5,366 nucleotides of DNA from the NCBI GenBank assembly GCA_026989995.1, contig JALSIO010000120.1:1-5366 (forward strand), written 5' to 3'. The notes under the pieces are model-generated. The model made no database searches. It had not been told where the DNA came from and worked only from the letters and a program-made list of their open reading frames with translations. The translations under genes were made by a program, and so were the position numbers. Below are positions 1-5,366 of the stretch, one piece after another. This DNA is from Myxococcales bacterium (lineage in GTDB: Bacteria > Myxococcota_A > UBA9160 > JALSIO01). How positions within the stretch are numbered: position 1 is the stretch's first letter; every line of letters starts with the position of its first letter.

Positions 1-300
1 CCGGATGCGCGGCGCGCCCTCGCCGTAGGGCGGCAGATCGAGGGGCTCACCGAGGGCGAAGCGATAGGCGTCCCGCGGCCGCACGCGGATCCCCTGCCCG
101 AGGGCGTCGAAGGAGAGCCCCGTGTGCACGTGGAGGTCCCCGTAGAAGGGGCGGCGCAGGGGGTCGCGGGCTGCGCACGCCTCGCGTTGCGGCGCGGGCG
201 GGCGCGCGGCCGGGTCCGCCCTGGTCCGCTCGGGGAGCACGGGGGCCGCCAAGGCCGCGGCGAGCGCGGCCACGGCCGCGGCCCTCCGCCTCCCGGTCAC
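1..300 (-). CDS. DUF3604 domain protein, PHP-like, exported (5' part only; runs off the left edge)
   Basis: The first 100 codons of a gene that continues past base 1. It starts with GTG at 300-298, inside the stop of the upstream membrane-protein gene (GTGA overlap). Residues 1-20 look like a signal peptide: an Arg cluster (R4-R6), then an Ala/Val/Leu-rich stretch, with no lipobox. From about residue 50 the sequence matches the DUF3604 N-terminus: P-F-Y-G-D-L-H-V-H-T at 51-60 (H57, H59), then S-F-D-A, then R-P-R-D-A-Y-R-F-A-L-G-E and L-P-P-Y-G-E-G. The H-x-H pair recalls the first metal-binding motif of PHP phosphoesterases, so a metal-dependent hydrolase is plausible, but I know of no established reaction for this family. 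The signal peptide suggests it acts in the periplasm or outside the cell. Family members are usually several hundred residues, so most of the gene is missing here. Family assignment is firm from the motif; function is unknown. Confidence 0.85.
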   Translation of the reverse strand, partial: MTGRRRAAAVAALAAALAAPVLPERTRADPAARPPAPQREACAARDPLRRPFYGDLHVHTGLSFDALGQGIRVRPRDAYRFALGEPLDLPPYGEGAPRIR

Positions 301-689
301 GGGAGCACCCCGGGGAGGTTGGTACGGGCCTCGGGGCCGAAGGGCGTCCGGTAGGGGGCGTCCACGAGGGCGTAGGCGAGCAGGAGCGCCGCGAGGCCGA
401 GCACCGCGGGTGCGCGGAAGGCGCCGGGAAGCGCGAAGAGGATTCGAACCAGGCCACGGGCCGCAACCCAGGCCAGGAGCGTCGAGACGACCGCGTGGCC
501 GGCGAGAAGCAGCAGCAGCGTCCCGACCGGATCGTCGAGCGACTCCGCCGCTCCGAAGCCGGCCGTGGACGCGGCCAGGATCCAGTAGCGGACCGGCGGC
601 GCGAAGACGTCGAAGGCCACCACGGCCGGCACCGGCACCGTGACCACCAGGGTCGCAAAGAGGATCCGCCTCGCCGCGTGCTCGCCCAC
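297..689 (-). CDS. Small integral membrane protein of unknown function, coupled to the DUF3604 gene
   Basis: A 130-residue protein that I do not recognise as a named family. Hydrophobic segments lie at about residues 9-29, 33-48 (short, Ala/Gly-rich), 56-78 and 93-110, giving three or four membrane passes. A polar D-D-P turn separates segments two and three, and the tail after residue 110 is short and polar (R-T-P-F-G-P). The GTG at 689 is chosen because the frame further upstream is proline/arginine-rich, has no good start nearby, and would run into the divergent peroxidase gene. A GGGAGG lies just upstream of it, although the 3-base spacer is short. The stop codon TGA (299-297) overlaps the GTG start of the DUF3604 gene, so the two are very probably translated from one message. 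It may assist export, anchoring or membrane sensing for that partner; this is inference from position only. The hydrophobic pattern and GC-rich third positions support a real gene. Confidence 0.72.
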   Translation of the reverse strand: MGEHAARRILFATLVVTVPVPAVVAFDVFAPPVRYWILAASTAGFGAAESLDDPVGTLLLLLAGHAVVSTLLAWVAARGLVRILFALPGAFRAPAVLGLAALLLAYALVDAPYRTPFGPEARTNLPGVLP

Positions 690-844
690 CTGCCTCCCGC
701 CGCCCGGTCTCGGGAGCGCCCCAGCATAGCCGAGGCCGGCGCCGGGAAGCCCGGGGAGCAGGCGTGCACCCAGATGGCGTCCGCCGGCTGGCTCGCCATA
801 CTCCCGGCTCGCACGGCCGTTCGGGCGGCCCGGGGGAGGGGACC
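690..844. promoter_or_regulatory. Divergent intergenic region between the membrane protein/DUF3604 pair and the peroxidase gene
   Basis: This 155-base spacer lies between two divergently transcribed units and must hold at least one promoter unless transcription enters from farther away. By eye the best -10-like hexamers are CATACT at 797-802 on the plus strand (towards the peroxidase) and TATGCT at 728-723 on the minus strand (towards the membrane protein). Each matches TATAAT at four of six positions, and neither has a convincing -35 at about 17 bases. I see no clear operator palindrome; short GC-rich inverted repeats are present but expected at this base composition. The individual promoter calls are weak; the region call rests on gene orientation. 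Confidence 0.4.
834..839 (+). promoter_or_regulatory. Ribosome binding site that sets the peroxidase start
   Basis: GGGAGG, inside a longer G-rich run (832-841), ends five bases before the ATG at 845. It selects that ATG over the ATG 81 bases upstream in the same frame, which has no comparable site and would put a hydrophilic stretch before the signal sequence. Confidence 0.7.
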
Positions 845-2002
845 ATGGCATCGGGTGAGCGGGGATCGGCACGGCGGTCCGCGTGGCACGCCGCGGTGGG
901 TGCGCTGCTTCTCGGTGCGGGTGGACTCGCGCTGGTGTTCCTGGCGGGCGGCTGCGGCGGCTCGGAGGAAGGGTCCACCGCGGCTGCGCCCGGCGGGGCG
1001 CGGAAGGAGGGCCCGGCATCCGAGGCGAAGGCTGGCGGGACGGGCCGTCCGCCGGCGACCCCGCAGCGGGCCGAACCGTCGCTGGCGGAGCGGGCCCGAG
1101 CCGTTCTCGGCGTGATTCCCCCGGTGGCGGAGCCCGAGGGCTACGAGCGCACCCCGGCGAAGATCTCGCTCGGGCGCATGCTCTACTTCGAGGGCCGGCT
1201 CTCCGTGAACGGGAAGATCTCCTGCAACAGCTGTCACCCGCTCGACCGCTTCGGAGCGGACGGGGAGCCCACCTCGCCCGGGCACGACGGGACGCGCGGG
1301 GAGCGCAACTCGCCCTCGACCTACCACGCCGCCTTCCACGTGGCGCAGTTCTGGGACGGGCGCGCGAAGGACGTCGAGGAGCAGGCCAAGGCGCCGATCC
1401 TGAATCCGATCGAGATGGGCATGCCCAGCGAGGAGGCCGTTCTCGAGATGCTCCGGGGCATCCCCACCTACGTGGAGGCCTTCGCGGCGGCCTTCCCCGG
1501 CGAGGCCACGCCGCTGACCTACGAGAACCTCGCCATCGCCATCGGCGCCTTCGCGAGGGGTCTCGTCACGCCCTCCCGCTTCGACCTCTTCCTGGAGGGG
1601 GACGAGGGCGCGCTCACTGCGCACGAGAAGGAGGGGCTGCGGCTCTTTCTCGACGTGGGCTGCACGACCTGCCACCAGGGGGCCACCATCGGCGGCACCA
1701 TGTTCCAGAAGCTCGGGGTGGTGCACCCCTACCCGACCGAGGATCCCGGTCGCTTCGCGGTGACCGGCAACGAGGCGGACCGGTTCGTCTTCAAGGTGCC
1801 CTCGCTGCGGAACGTCGCGCGGACGGCGCCCTACTTCCACGACGGGAAGGTCGCCACCCTGCCCGAGGCGGTCCGGCTGATGGCCTGGCACCAGCTCGGA
1901 AAGGAGCTCGAGCCCGGCGAGATCGACGCGATCGTGACCTTCCTGGCCAGCCTCACCGGAACCATCGACCGGGTCTACACGGCGAAGCCGGAGCTGCCGT
2001 AG
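845..2002 (+). CDS. Di-haem cytochrome c peroxidase, probable lipoprotein (CcpA/MauG superfamily)
   Basis: A 385-residue protein that should reduce H2O2 to water in the periplasm with electrons from small c-type cytochromes or cupredoxins. Residues 8-36 form an export signal (RR, then a hydrophobic core from about 15) ending L-A-G-G-C at C37. That resembles a lipobox, though -3 is Ala, not Leu. A Gly/Ala/Pro/Glu linker follows to about residue 75. The N-terminal haem site is C-N-S-C-H (127-131) and the C-terminal one C-T-T-C-H (273-277). Spacing from H131 matches the Pseudomonas enzyme as I recall it: H147 (displaceable distal ligand), W170 between the haems (F-W-D-G-R-A), Q180 and E190 (N-P-I-E-M-G-M-P, catalytic Glu). 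T-A-P-Y-F-H-D-G is at 327-334, and M346 is the probable Met ligand of the high-potential haem. All key residues are present, favouring a true peroxidase over MauG-like variants. It is the first gene of the plus-strand block, with a good GGGAGG site. Confidence 0.95.
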   Translation: MASGERGSARRSAWHAAVGALLLGAGGLALVFLAGGCGGSEEGSTAAAPGGARKEGPASEAKAGGTGRPPATPQRAEPSLAERARAVLGVIPPVAEPEGYERTPAKISLGRMLYFEGRLSVNGKISCNSCHPLDRFGADGEPTSPGHDGTRGERNSPSTYHAAFHVAQFWDGRAKDVEEQAKAPILNPIEMGMPSEEAVLEMLRGIPTYVEAFAAAFPGEATPLTYENLAIAIGAFARGLVTPSRFDLFLEGDEGALTAHEKEGLRLFLDVGCTTCHQGATIGGTMFQKLGVVHPYPTEDPGRFAVTGNEADRFVFKVPSLRNVARTAPYFHDGKVATLPEAVRLMAWHQLGKELEPGEIDAIVTFLASLTGTIDRVYTAKPELP

Positions 2003-2016
2003 CGCCGCCCTCACGC

Positions 2017-2067
2017 CGCGGCACCCGCGGGCCGTCGCAGTCGGCCCGCGGGCCCCCGGGTGCCGCG
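2017..2067 (+). terminator. Long GC-rich hairpin after the peroxidase gene, possible terminator without a T tract
   Basis: It starts 15 bases after the peroxidase stop. An outer arm of 10 bases (2017-2026) pairs perfectly with 2058-2067. A further 7 bases (2027-2033) pair with 2043-2049, leaving a 9-base loop (2034-2042) and a one-sided bulge at 2050-2057. An alternative register gives a perfect 10-bp stem of 2024-2033 with 2043-2052. No T run follows, so it is not a classic intrinsic terminator. In very GC-rich genomes such hairpins may still end transcription or protect the 3' end of the message. The structure is read directly from the sequence; the role is inferred. Confidence 0.45.
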
Positions 2068-2072
2068 CGCGC

Positions 2073-2111
2073 GGGCAGAGGGGCACGGGTCCTGCCCGGC
2101 AAAGGGGCAGG
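2073..2111 (+). repeat. Three-arm inverted repeat with two mutually exclusive hairpins
   Basis: CTGCCC at 2092-2097 can pair with GGGCAG at 2073-2078 (loop 2079-2091). It can instead pair, extended by one base as CCTGCCC (2091-2097), with GGGCAGG at 2105-2111 (loop 2098-2104). Only one can form at a time, as in attenuators. It lies between the long hairpin and the start of the small ORF. Chance is a real possibility in such G/C-rich DNA, so no regulatory role is claimed. Confidence 0.3.
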
Positions 2112-2195
2112 CGAAGAGGCCGGGGGCGGCCCGGGTGGTCCAGGGCGCCCGGCGGGCTGGCGCGCTTCTTGCTCCGCCTCTCCCGGGTGGCCCGT

Positions 2196-2426
2196 GTGAC
2201 ACAGGACCGAGTCTTCGAGCTTCAGCTGATCTCCCGACCGGCCACCGAGCGGGCCTTTCGCCTGCTCTCCGGGGAGGGCCGGGTCGCCAGCATTTCCATC
2301 GAGCCCGGTGCGCGGCGGATCCGGTTTCTCGCACCGGAGCGGGTGGCCCGCGCGCTCGTCGAGCGGATCTATCTGGAAGGCGGCCTGGCGTTCTGCACCG
2401 GCCACCGGGTCGCGGGCGGCCGCTAG
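2196..2426 (+). CDS. Small protein of unknown function (about 76 residues)
   Basis: I do not recognise the family. Coding is supported by strong G/C preference at third positions and by alternating amphipathic segments: strand-like R-V-F-E-L-Q-L-I (5-12), helix-like residues 15-25, strand-like V-A-S-I-S-I (30-35) and R-I-R-F-L (41-45), then helix-like residues 47-60 ending in E-G-G-L-A-F-C. That order could form a small alpha/beta sandwich, but this is only a pattern reading. It has no signal peptide or membrane segment, so it is probably cytoplasmic. There is one cysteine (C67) near a Gly/Arg-rich end. The start is uncertain: GTG at 2196 has a weak GGGTGG five bases upstream, while GTG at 2187 and TTG at 2169 (85 residues) are in frame with poorer sites. 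It lies between the peroxidase and FAH genes on the same strand, but the gaps of about 190 and 141 bases argue against a tight operon. Confidence 0.55.
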   Translation: MTQDRVFELQLISRPATERAFRLLSGEGRVASISIEPGARRIRFLAPERVARALVERIYLEGGLAFCTGHRVAGGR

Positions 2427-2555
2427 GGTGCCTTCCCCCGGCCAGCCGGGCGCGTGCGGCGCGGGGCGACGTCTGCGACAGTCCCGCTCCGCGGCGCACG
2501 GGCTGCGGGGCCGCGGCCGGCGCGGAGCGTGGCGGCGGCGCCACGGCCGGGGAAC

Positions 2556-2561
2556 GGGAGG
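2556..2561 (+). promoter_or_regulatory. Ribosome binding site that sets the FAH-family start
   Basis: GGGAGG stands six bases before the GTG at 2568. It favours that start over an in-frame site at 2454, which would add 38 Arg/Ala/Pro-rich residues unlike the family's N-terminus. Confidence 0.7.
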
Positions 2562-2567
2562 GCGGAG

Positions 2568-3425
2568 GTGCATCGACTGGGCTCCGTGGGCGGGCGTGCC
2601 TGCCTCCTGCTCGGCGAGGGGGAGGGCGCCGAGATCGCGGACCTCGAGCGGGCTTCCCGGGGGCGGCTTCCGGCGGACCCGCGCGCGGCGGTGGCGCGCT
2701 TCGCCGAGGTCCGGGAGCTCGCCGAGCGGGGGGTGGCCGGCGACGCCCTCCTCGACCCGGCGAAGCTCGGCGCCCCGGTACCCGAGCCGCGTCAGGTCTT
2801 CGGGATCGGCCTCAACTACCGCGACCACGCCGAAGAAGGAGGCCGCGAGCCCCCCTCCTTTCCGCTGGTCTTCACCAAGTTCCCGTCCTGCCTCGCGGGC
2901 CCGCGGAGCGACGTTCCGCTCCCCTCCGACCGGGCGGACTGGGAGGTCGAGCTCGTGGTGGTGGTCGGCCGTGGGGGCCACCGCATTCCGGCGGAGCGCG
3001 CCCTCGAGCACGTCGCCGGGTGCTGCGTCGGCCAGGACATCTCCGAGCGGCGGGTGCAGTTCCGGGGGCGCCCGCCCCAGTTCTCCCTGGGGAAGTCCTT
3101 TCCCGGCTTCGGCCCCTGCGGCCCGGGAATCACCTTCCTCCCCGATCTGCCGGCGTCGCTGGACCTCGCGATCCGCTGCCGCATCGGTGGGGAGCTCGTG
3201 CAGGACGGGCGGACCGGAGAAATGATCTTCGGCGTGCCGGAGCTCGTCGAGGCGATCTCCTCGGCGTGTCGCCTCGAGGCCGGGGACCTGATCTTCACCG
3301 GGACGCCCGCCGGCGTGGGATCGCTGCGCAAGCCTCCCCGCTACCTGGCCCCGGGCGACGTGATCGAAAGCGAGATCGAGGGCCTCGGCCGGCTGGTGAA
3401 CCGCTGCGTGGCGGCGGCCGGGTGA
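2568..3425 (+). CDS. Fumarylacetoacetate hydrolase (FAH) family protein
   Basis: A 285-residue cytoplasmic enzyme of usual family length. FAH-fold enzymes use Mg2+ or Mn2+ to hydrolyse, decarboxylate or isomerise 2-oxo or 1,3-dicarbonyl acids, often late in aromatic or sugar-acid breakdown. Residues 1-70 are the variable N-terminal domain. The catalytic domain opens with G-I-G-L-N-Y-R-D-H-A-E-E (79-90), where H87 and E90 fit the lid catalytic pair of FAHD1-like enzymes. Metal ligands are E126 and E128 in D-W-E-V-E-L and D157 in G-Q-D-I-S-E-R-R. K176 in G-K-S-F is the conserved active-site lysine. G-E-M-I-F-G-V-P-E-L and T-G-T-P-A-G-V-G (244-251) complete the core. The motif set resembles the group annotated as 2-hydroxyhepta-2,4-diene-1,7-dioate isomerase, fumarylpyruvate hydrolase or sugar-acid hydrolase. 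Substrate cannot be read from sequence, and no other pathway gene is nearby to settle it. The upstream 141 bases hold only GC-rich spacer and the ribosome binding site. Confidence 0.93.
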   Translation: MHRLGSVGGRACLLLGEGEGAEIADLERASRGRLPADPRAAVARFAEVRELAERGVAGDALLDPAKLGAPVPEPRQVFGIGLNYRDHAEEGGREPPSFPLVFTKFPSCLAGPRSDVPLPSDRADWEVELVVVVGRGGHRIPAERALEHVAGCCVGQDISERRVQFRGRPPQFSLGKSFPGFGPCGPGITFLPDLPASLDLAIRCRIGGELVQDGRTGEMIFGVPELVEAISSACRLEAGDLIFTGTPAGVGSLRKPPRYLAPGDVIESEIEGLGRLVNRCVAAAG

Positions 3426-3450
3426 GGGCCGGTGCGGGCATCCCGGGGAG

Positions 3451-5366
3451 CTAGGGCGTCACGATCGCGAAGGCCCCGTCGGGCTCCTCGAGCAGCCGGA
3501 AGAGCTCGAGGAGGGCCGTCCGGCTCCCCTCGACGTCGAGCTCATCGGAGAAGAGCAGCTCGCGGAGTCCCGCCTGCCGGGAGAGGAGCCGGAGGAAGAG
3601 ATCCCGGGTGATGCGCACGGTGGCATCGGCCTCCGGCACCGCGCCGGTGGGCGCCCGACGCGGGTGGAGGACGGCGTTTTTCAGCTCGAGCACCCAGGTC
3701 ACGCCGGCGTCCGTGAACGAGAGGGCGACGCGCAGGTGCCGGCCATCGGCCGCCGGGCCGTCCACGCGGGTGGCCAGGGCATCGAAGAGCTGATCGAGCG
3801 GGATGTGCCGCAGGAGGTCCCGCGCCGACGCCAGCCGGGCCCGGCTCGGCGTCGGTCCCTCTCGGAGCTCGCGGGCCCCGGTGAGGTAGACATCCCGCCA
3901 CGGGCCCGACTCCGCGCGGTAGCCCAGCTCCTCGTAGGTCCGCGCGAGCAGCTCGCGCGCCGCGGTGTTCTCCGGGTCGGCGAAGACGAGGTGGTTCAGG
4001 AGCGTGGCCGCGAAGCGGTGGTCGCCGGCGCGGAAGCGCTCCCGCGCGTGTTCGAGCACCGCCTCGCTTCCACCGAGGAGCTCCACCCATCGGCGGCCCT
4101 CCTCTTCGGGAGGCAGCGGATCGAGATGGGCGGGATTGCCGTCGAACCAGCCGAAATAGGCCTGGTACACCGCCCGGGCGTTGTGCTTGACCGTGCCGTA
4201 GTAGTCCCGATTCGAGAAGCCGCGCCGCAGCGACGCCGGCAGCTCGAGCTGCTCGGCGATCTCCGAGGGCGTGAGCCCGCGGGCAGCGAGGCGCAGGGTC
4301 TGGTCGTGGATGTAGCGGTAGGTATCGCGGTGCTGCTCGAGGTACTCGAGCACGCGCTCCCGGCCGAAGACGGGCCAGTGGTGGCTCGCGAAGGCCACTT
4401 CGGCGTCCGGGAAGAGCGCGATCATCTCGTCGATGGCTCGACTCCAGCGCAGCGCGTCGCGGACCTTCGCCCCGCGGAGCGTGTACAGGTTGTGCAGGGT
4501 GTGGGTCACGAGCTCCGCCGTGCAGAGCGCCCGGCTGGCCGGCAGGTAGAAACTGAGCTCCGCGGGTGCCTCGGTCTCCGGTGCGTACTGGAAGACGAAG
4601 CGCACCCCGTCGAGCTCGAGCTCCTGGGGTGTGTGGTCGATGGTCACCGTGGGCGGCAGGATGCCGGGGCTTCCGGTGGCCGGCTCGATCCCGAGGCCGG
4701 AGTCCACGTGCCCCCGCGGCCCCCGCTCGAGTGCCATGCCGAACATGTACGTCGCCCGCCGCGCCATGACCGTGCCGGCGAGGACGTTCTCCCGGGTGGC
4801 CTCCTCGAGGAAGCCCGCTGGGGCCACCACGGGCACCCCCCGGGCCTTCTGCTCCTCGGCCGGCAGGATGGCGAGCACACCCCCGAAGTGATCGACGTGG
4901 CTGTGGGTGAAGACGACCGCCGTGACCGGCCTGGGACCGAGGTGCTGCTCGACCAGCGCCATGGCGGCCTGCGCCGTCTCGGCGGCGGTGAGCGGATCCA
5001 CGACGATCCAGCCGCTGCGTCCGGCGATCACCGTCATCGCCGAGAGGTCGTAGCCGCGCACCTGGTACACACCCGGCACCACGCGGAAGAGTCCGCGGAC
5101 CTGGTTCAGCCGGGCCTGCCGCCAGAGGCTCGGGTGGACGGTCTCCGGGGCCTCGCCCTCCACGAAGCCGTAGGCCCGGGCGTCGAAGACCCGGTCGCCC
5201 GCCGCGGTCCTGAGGCGGATCGCCTCGCCGGGAGCGATCCGCCCGCGCTCCGCGTCCTCGAAGTCCCGGGGATCGTCGAGCGGGAGCTCGGTCCGGGCGC
5301 GCCGCAGGATCTCGCGCGTCGCCTCCGTGGGGCCAACCGCCTCCCGGGCCCGCGGTTCGGAAGGGG
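3451..5366 (-). CDS. Alkylsulfatase, SdsA1/BDS1 type, metallo-beta-lactamase fold (N-terminus beyond the right edge)
   Basis: This enzyme class cleaves primary alkyl sulfates such as dodecyl sulfate to alcohol and sulfate using two zinc ions. In total 637 residues are visible. The frame stays open to the right edge, and the part before the GTG at 5163 already matches the family (D-F-E-D-A-E-R-G, then Y-G-F-V-E-G-E-A-P), so 5163 is not the start. The real start, and any signal peptide, lie outside; the family is about 650 residues, so little is missing. In visible numbering the zinc site is T-H-S-H-V-D-H (H154, H156, D158, H159), E265 in E-T-E-A-P, E284 in T-A-E-L and His in A-S-H-H-W-P (328/329). 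The spacing of H154, E265 and E284 equals that I recall for SdsA1 H169, E280 and E299. H-N-L-Y-T-L-R-G carries the probable sulfate-binding Asn and Arg. The alpha-helical dimerisation domain covers about 349-504 and the SCP2-like domain about 507-637. It converges on the FAH gene with a 25-base gap. Secretion, as in SdsA1, is possible but not visible. Confidence 0.95.
   Translation of the reverse strand, partial: PSEPRAREAVGPTEATREILRRARTELPLDDPRDFEDAERGRIAPGEAIRLRTAAGDRVFDARAYGFVEGEAPETVHPSLWRQARLNQVRGLFRVVPGVYQVRGYDLSAMTVIAGRSGWIVVDPLTAAETAQAAMALVEQHLGPRPVTAVVFTHSHVDHFGGVLAILPAEEQKARGVPVVAPAGFLEEATRENVLAGTVMARRATYMFGMALERGPRGHVDSGLGIEPATGSPGILPPTVTIDHTPQELELDGVRFVFQYAPETEAPAELSFYLPASRALCTAELVTHTLHNLYTLRGAKVRDALRWSRAIDEMIALFPDAEVAFASHHWPVFGRERVLEYLEQHRDTYRYIHDQTLRLAARGLTPSEIAEQLELPASLRRGFSNRDYYGTVKHNARAVYQAYFGWFDGNPAHLDPLPPEEEGRRWVELLGGSEAVLEHARERFRAGDHRFAATLLNHLVFADPENTAARELLARTYEELGYRAESGPWRDVYLTGARELREGPTPSRARLASARDLLRHIPLDQLFDALATRVDGPAADGRHLRVALSFTDAGVTWVLELKNAVLHPRRAPTGAVPEADATVRITRDLFLRLLSRQAGLRELLFSDELDVEGSRTALLELFRLLEEPDGAFAIVTP

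Noticed and set aside
47..2086. A 679-codon open frame on the minus strand, antisense to the peroxidase gene.
   Set aside because: It is a long stop-free antisense frame typical of GC-rich DNA. Its translation is Arg/Gly/Pro/Ala-rich without a recognisable domain, and it conflicts with the peroxidase (two haem motifs) and with the real minus-strand frames at 1-689.
883..2199. A 438-codon plus-strand frame overlapping the peroxidase.
   Set aside because: Shifted-frame shadow of the peroxidase gene: low-complexity Arg/Gly-rich translation, no motif.
2485..2529. A 9-bp perfect inverted repeat (2485-2493 with 2521-2529) in the spacer before the FAH gene.
   Set aside because: The loop is 27 bases and no T tract follows. 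Nine-base GC-only arms at this spacing are expected by chance in such sequence.
1953..3011. A 352-codon minus-strand frame, and a shorter minus-strand frame at 2011-2544, antisense to the small ORF and the FAH gene.
   Set aside because: No domain or plausible start site; compositionally a shadow of GC-rich coding DNA. This frame competes with the small ORF at 2196-2426, whose translation has better protein-like composition.
2060..3454. Plus-strand frames of 464 and 305 codons (the latter at 2308-3225) overlapping the FAH gene.
   Set aside because: Shifted-frame shadows: the FAH catalytic motifs and metal ligands occur only in the 2568-3425 frame.
3470..4630. Recurring GAGCTCGAG/CTCGAG-like words on both strands, which look like dispersed repeats.
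   Set aside because: They follow from frequent Glu-Leu codon pairs in a GC-rich codon bias (GAG CTC GAG), with no regular spacing or flanking conservation.
3451..5163. Alkylsulfatase as a complete 570-residue gene starting at the GTG at 5163.
   Set aside because: The upstream in-frame codons to the window edge carry conserved family sequence, so this GTG is internal.

Overview
This is a very GC-rich bacterial window (well above 65% G+C by eye, with nearly every third codon position G or C). It holds five protein-coding genes I am confident of and one small, less certain one. Two genes are cut by the window edges. I see no RNA gene, transposon, CRISPR array, integron or phage gene. A di-haem periplasmic peroxidase with a lipoprotein-type leader, a possibly secreted alkylsulfatase and frequent GTG starts suggest a Gram-negative, respiring, free-living bacterium. 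A high-GC deltaproteobacterial-type lineage (Myxococcota or Binatota-like) would fit, but that placement is only inference.

Left block, minus strand (1-689): a 130-residue, roughly four-helix membrane protein of unknown function is followed by the 5' end of a DUF3604 protein. The two overlap by 4 bases (GTGA), so they are probably translationally coupled. DUF3604 has a PHP-like G-D-L-H-x-H-T motif, and the gene runs off the left edge.

A 155-base divergent spacer (690-844) separates this pair from the plus-strand block. The first plus-strand gene is a complete di-haem cytochrome c peroxidase (CcpA/MauG superfamily, 845-2002) in which every catalytic and ligand position I know can be placed. 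Behind its stop is a long GC-rich hairpin and then a set of mutually exclusive short hairpins. Next comes a small ORF of about 76 codons with good coding character but no recognised family (2196-2426). A fumarylacetoacetate hydrolase (FAH) family enzyme follows (2568-3425).

Right block, minus strand (3451-5366): most of an SdsA1/BDS1-type alkylsulfatase (zinc metallo-beta-lactamase fold, dimerisation domain, SCP2-like C-terminal domain). Its N-terminus lies beyond the right edge; the reading frame stays open upstream of the GTG at 5163 and that upstream part has the family's N-terminal sequence. It converges on the FAH gene with a gap of only 25 bases.

Taken together the genes look like a catabolic and stress assortment: sulfate-ester hydrolysis, FAH-type C-C bond cleavage, peroxide removal in the periplasm, and an unknown PHP-like exported protein. 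Only the minus-strand pair at the left shows strong evidence of being an operon. I found no clearly new multi-gene system. The least explained parts are the coupled membrane protein/DUF3604 pair, the small ORF and the structured spacer after the peroxidase gene.
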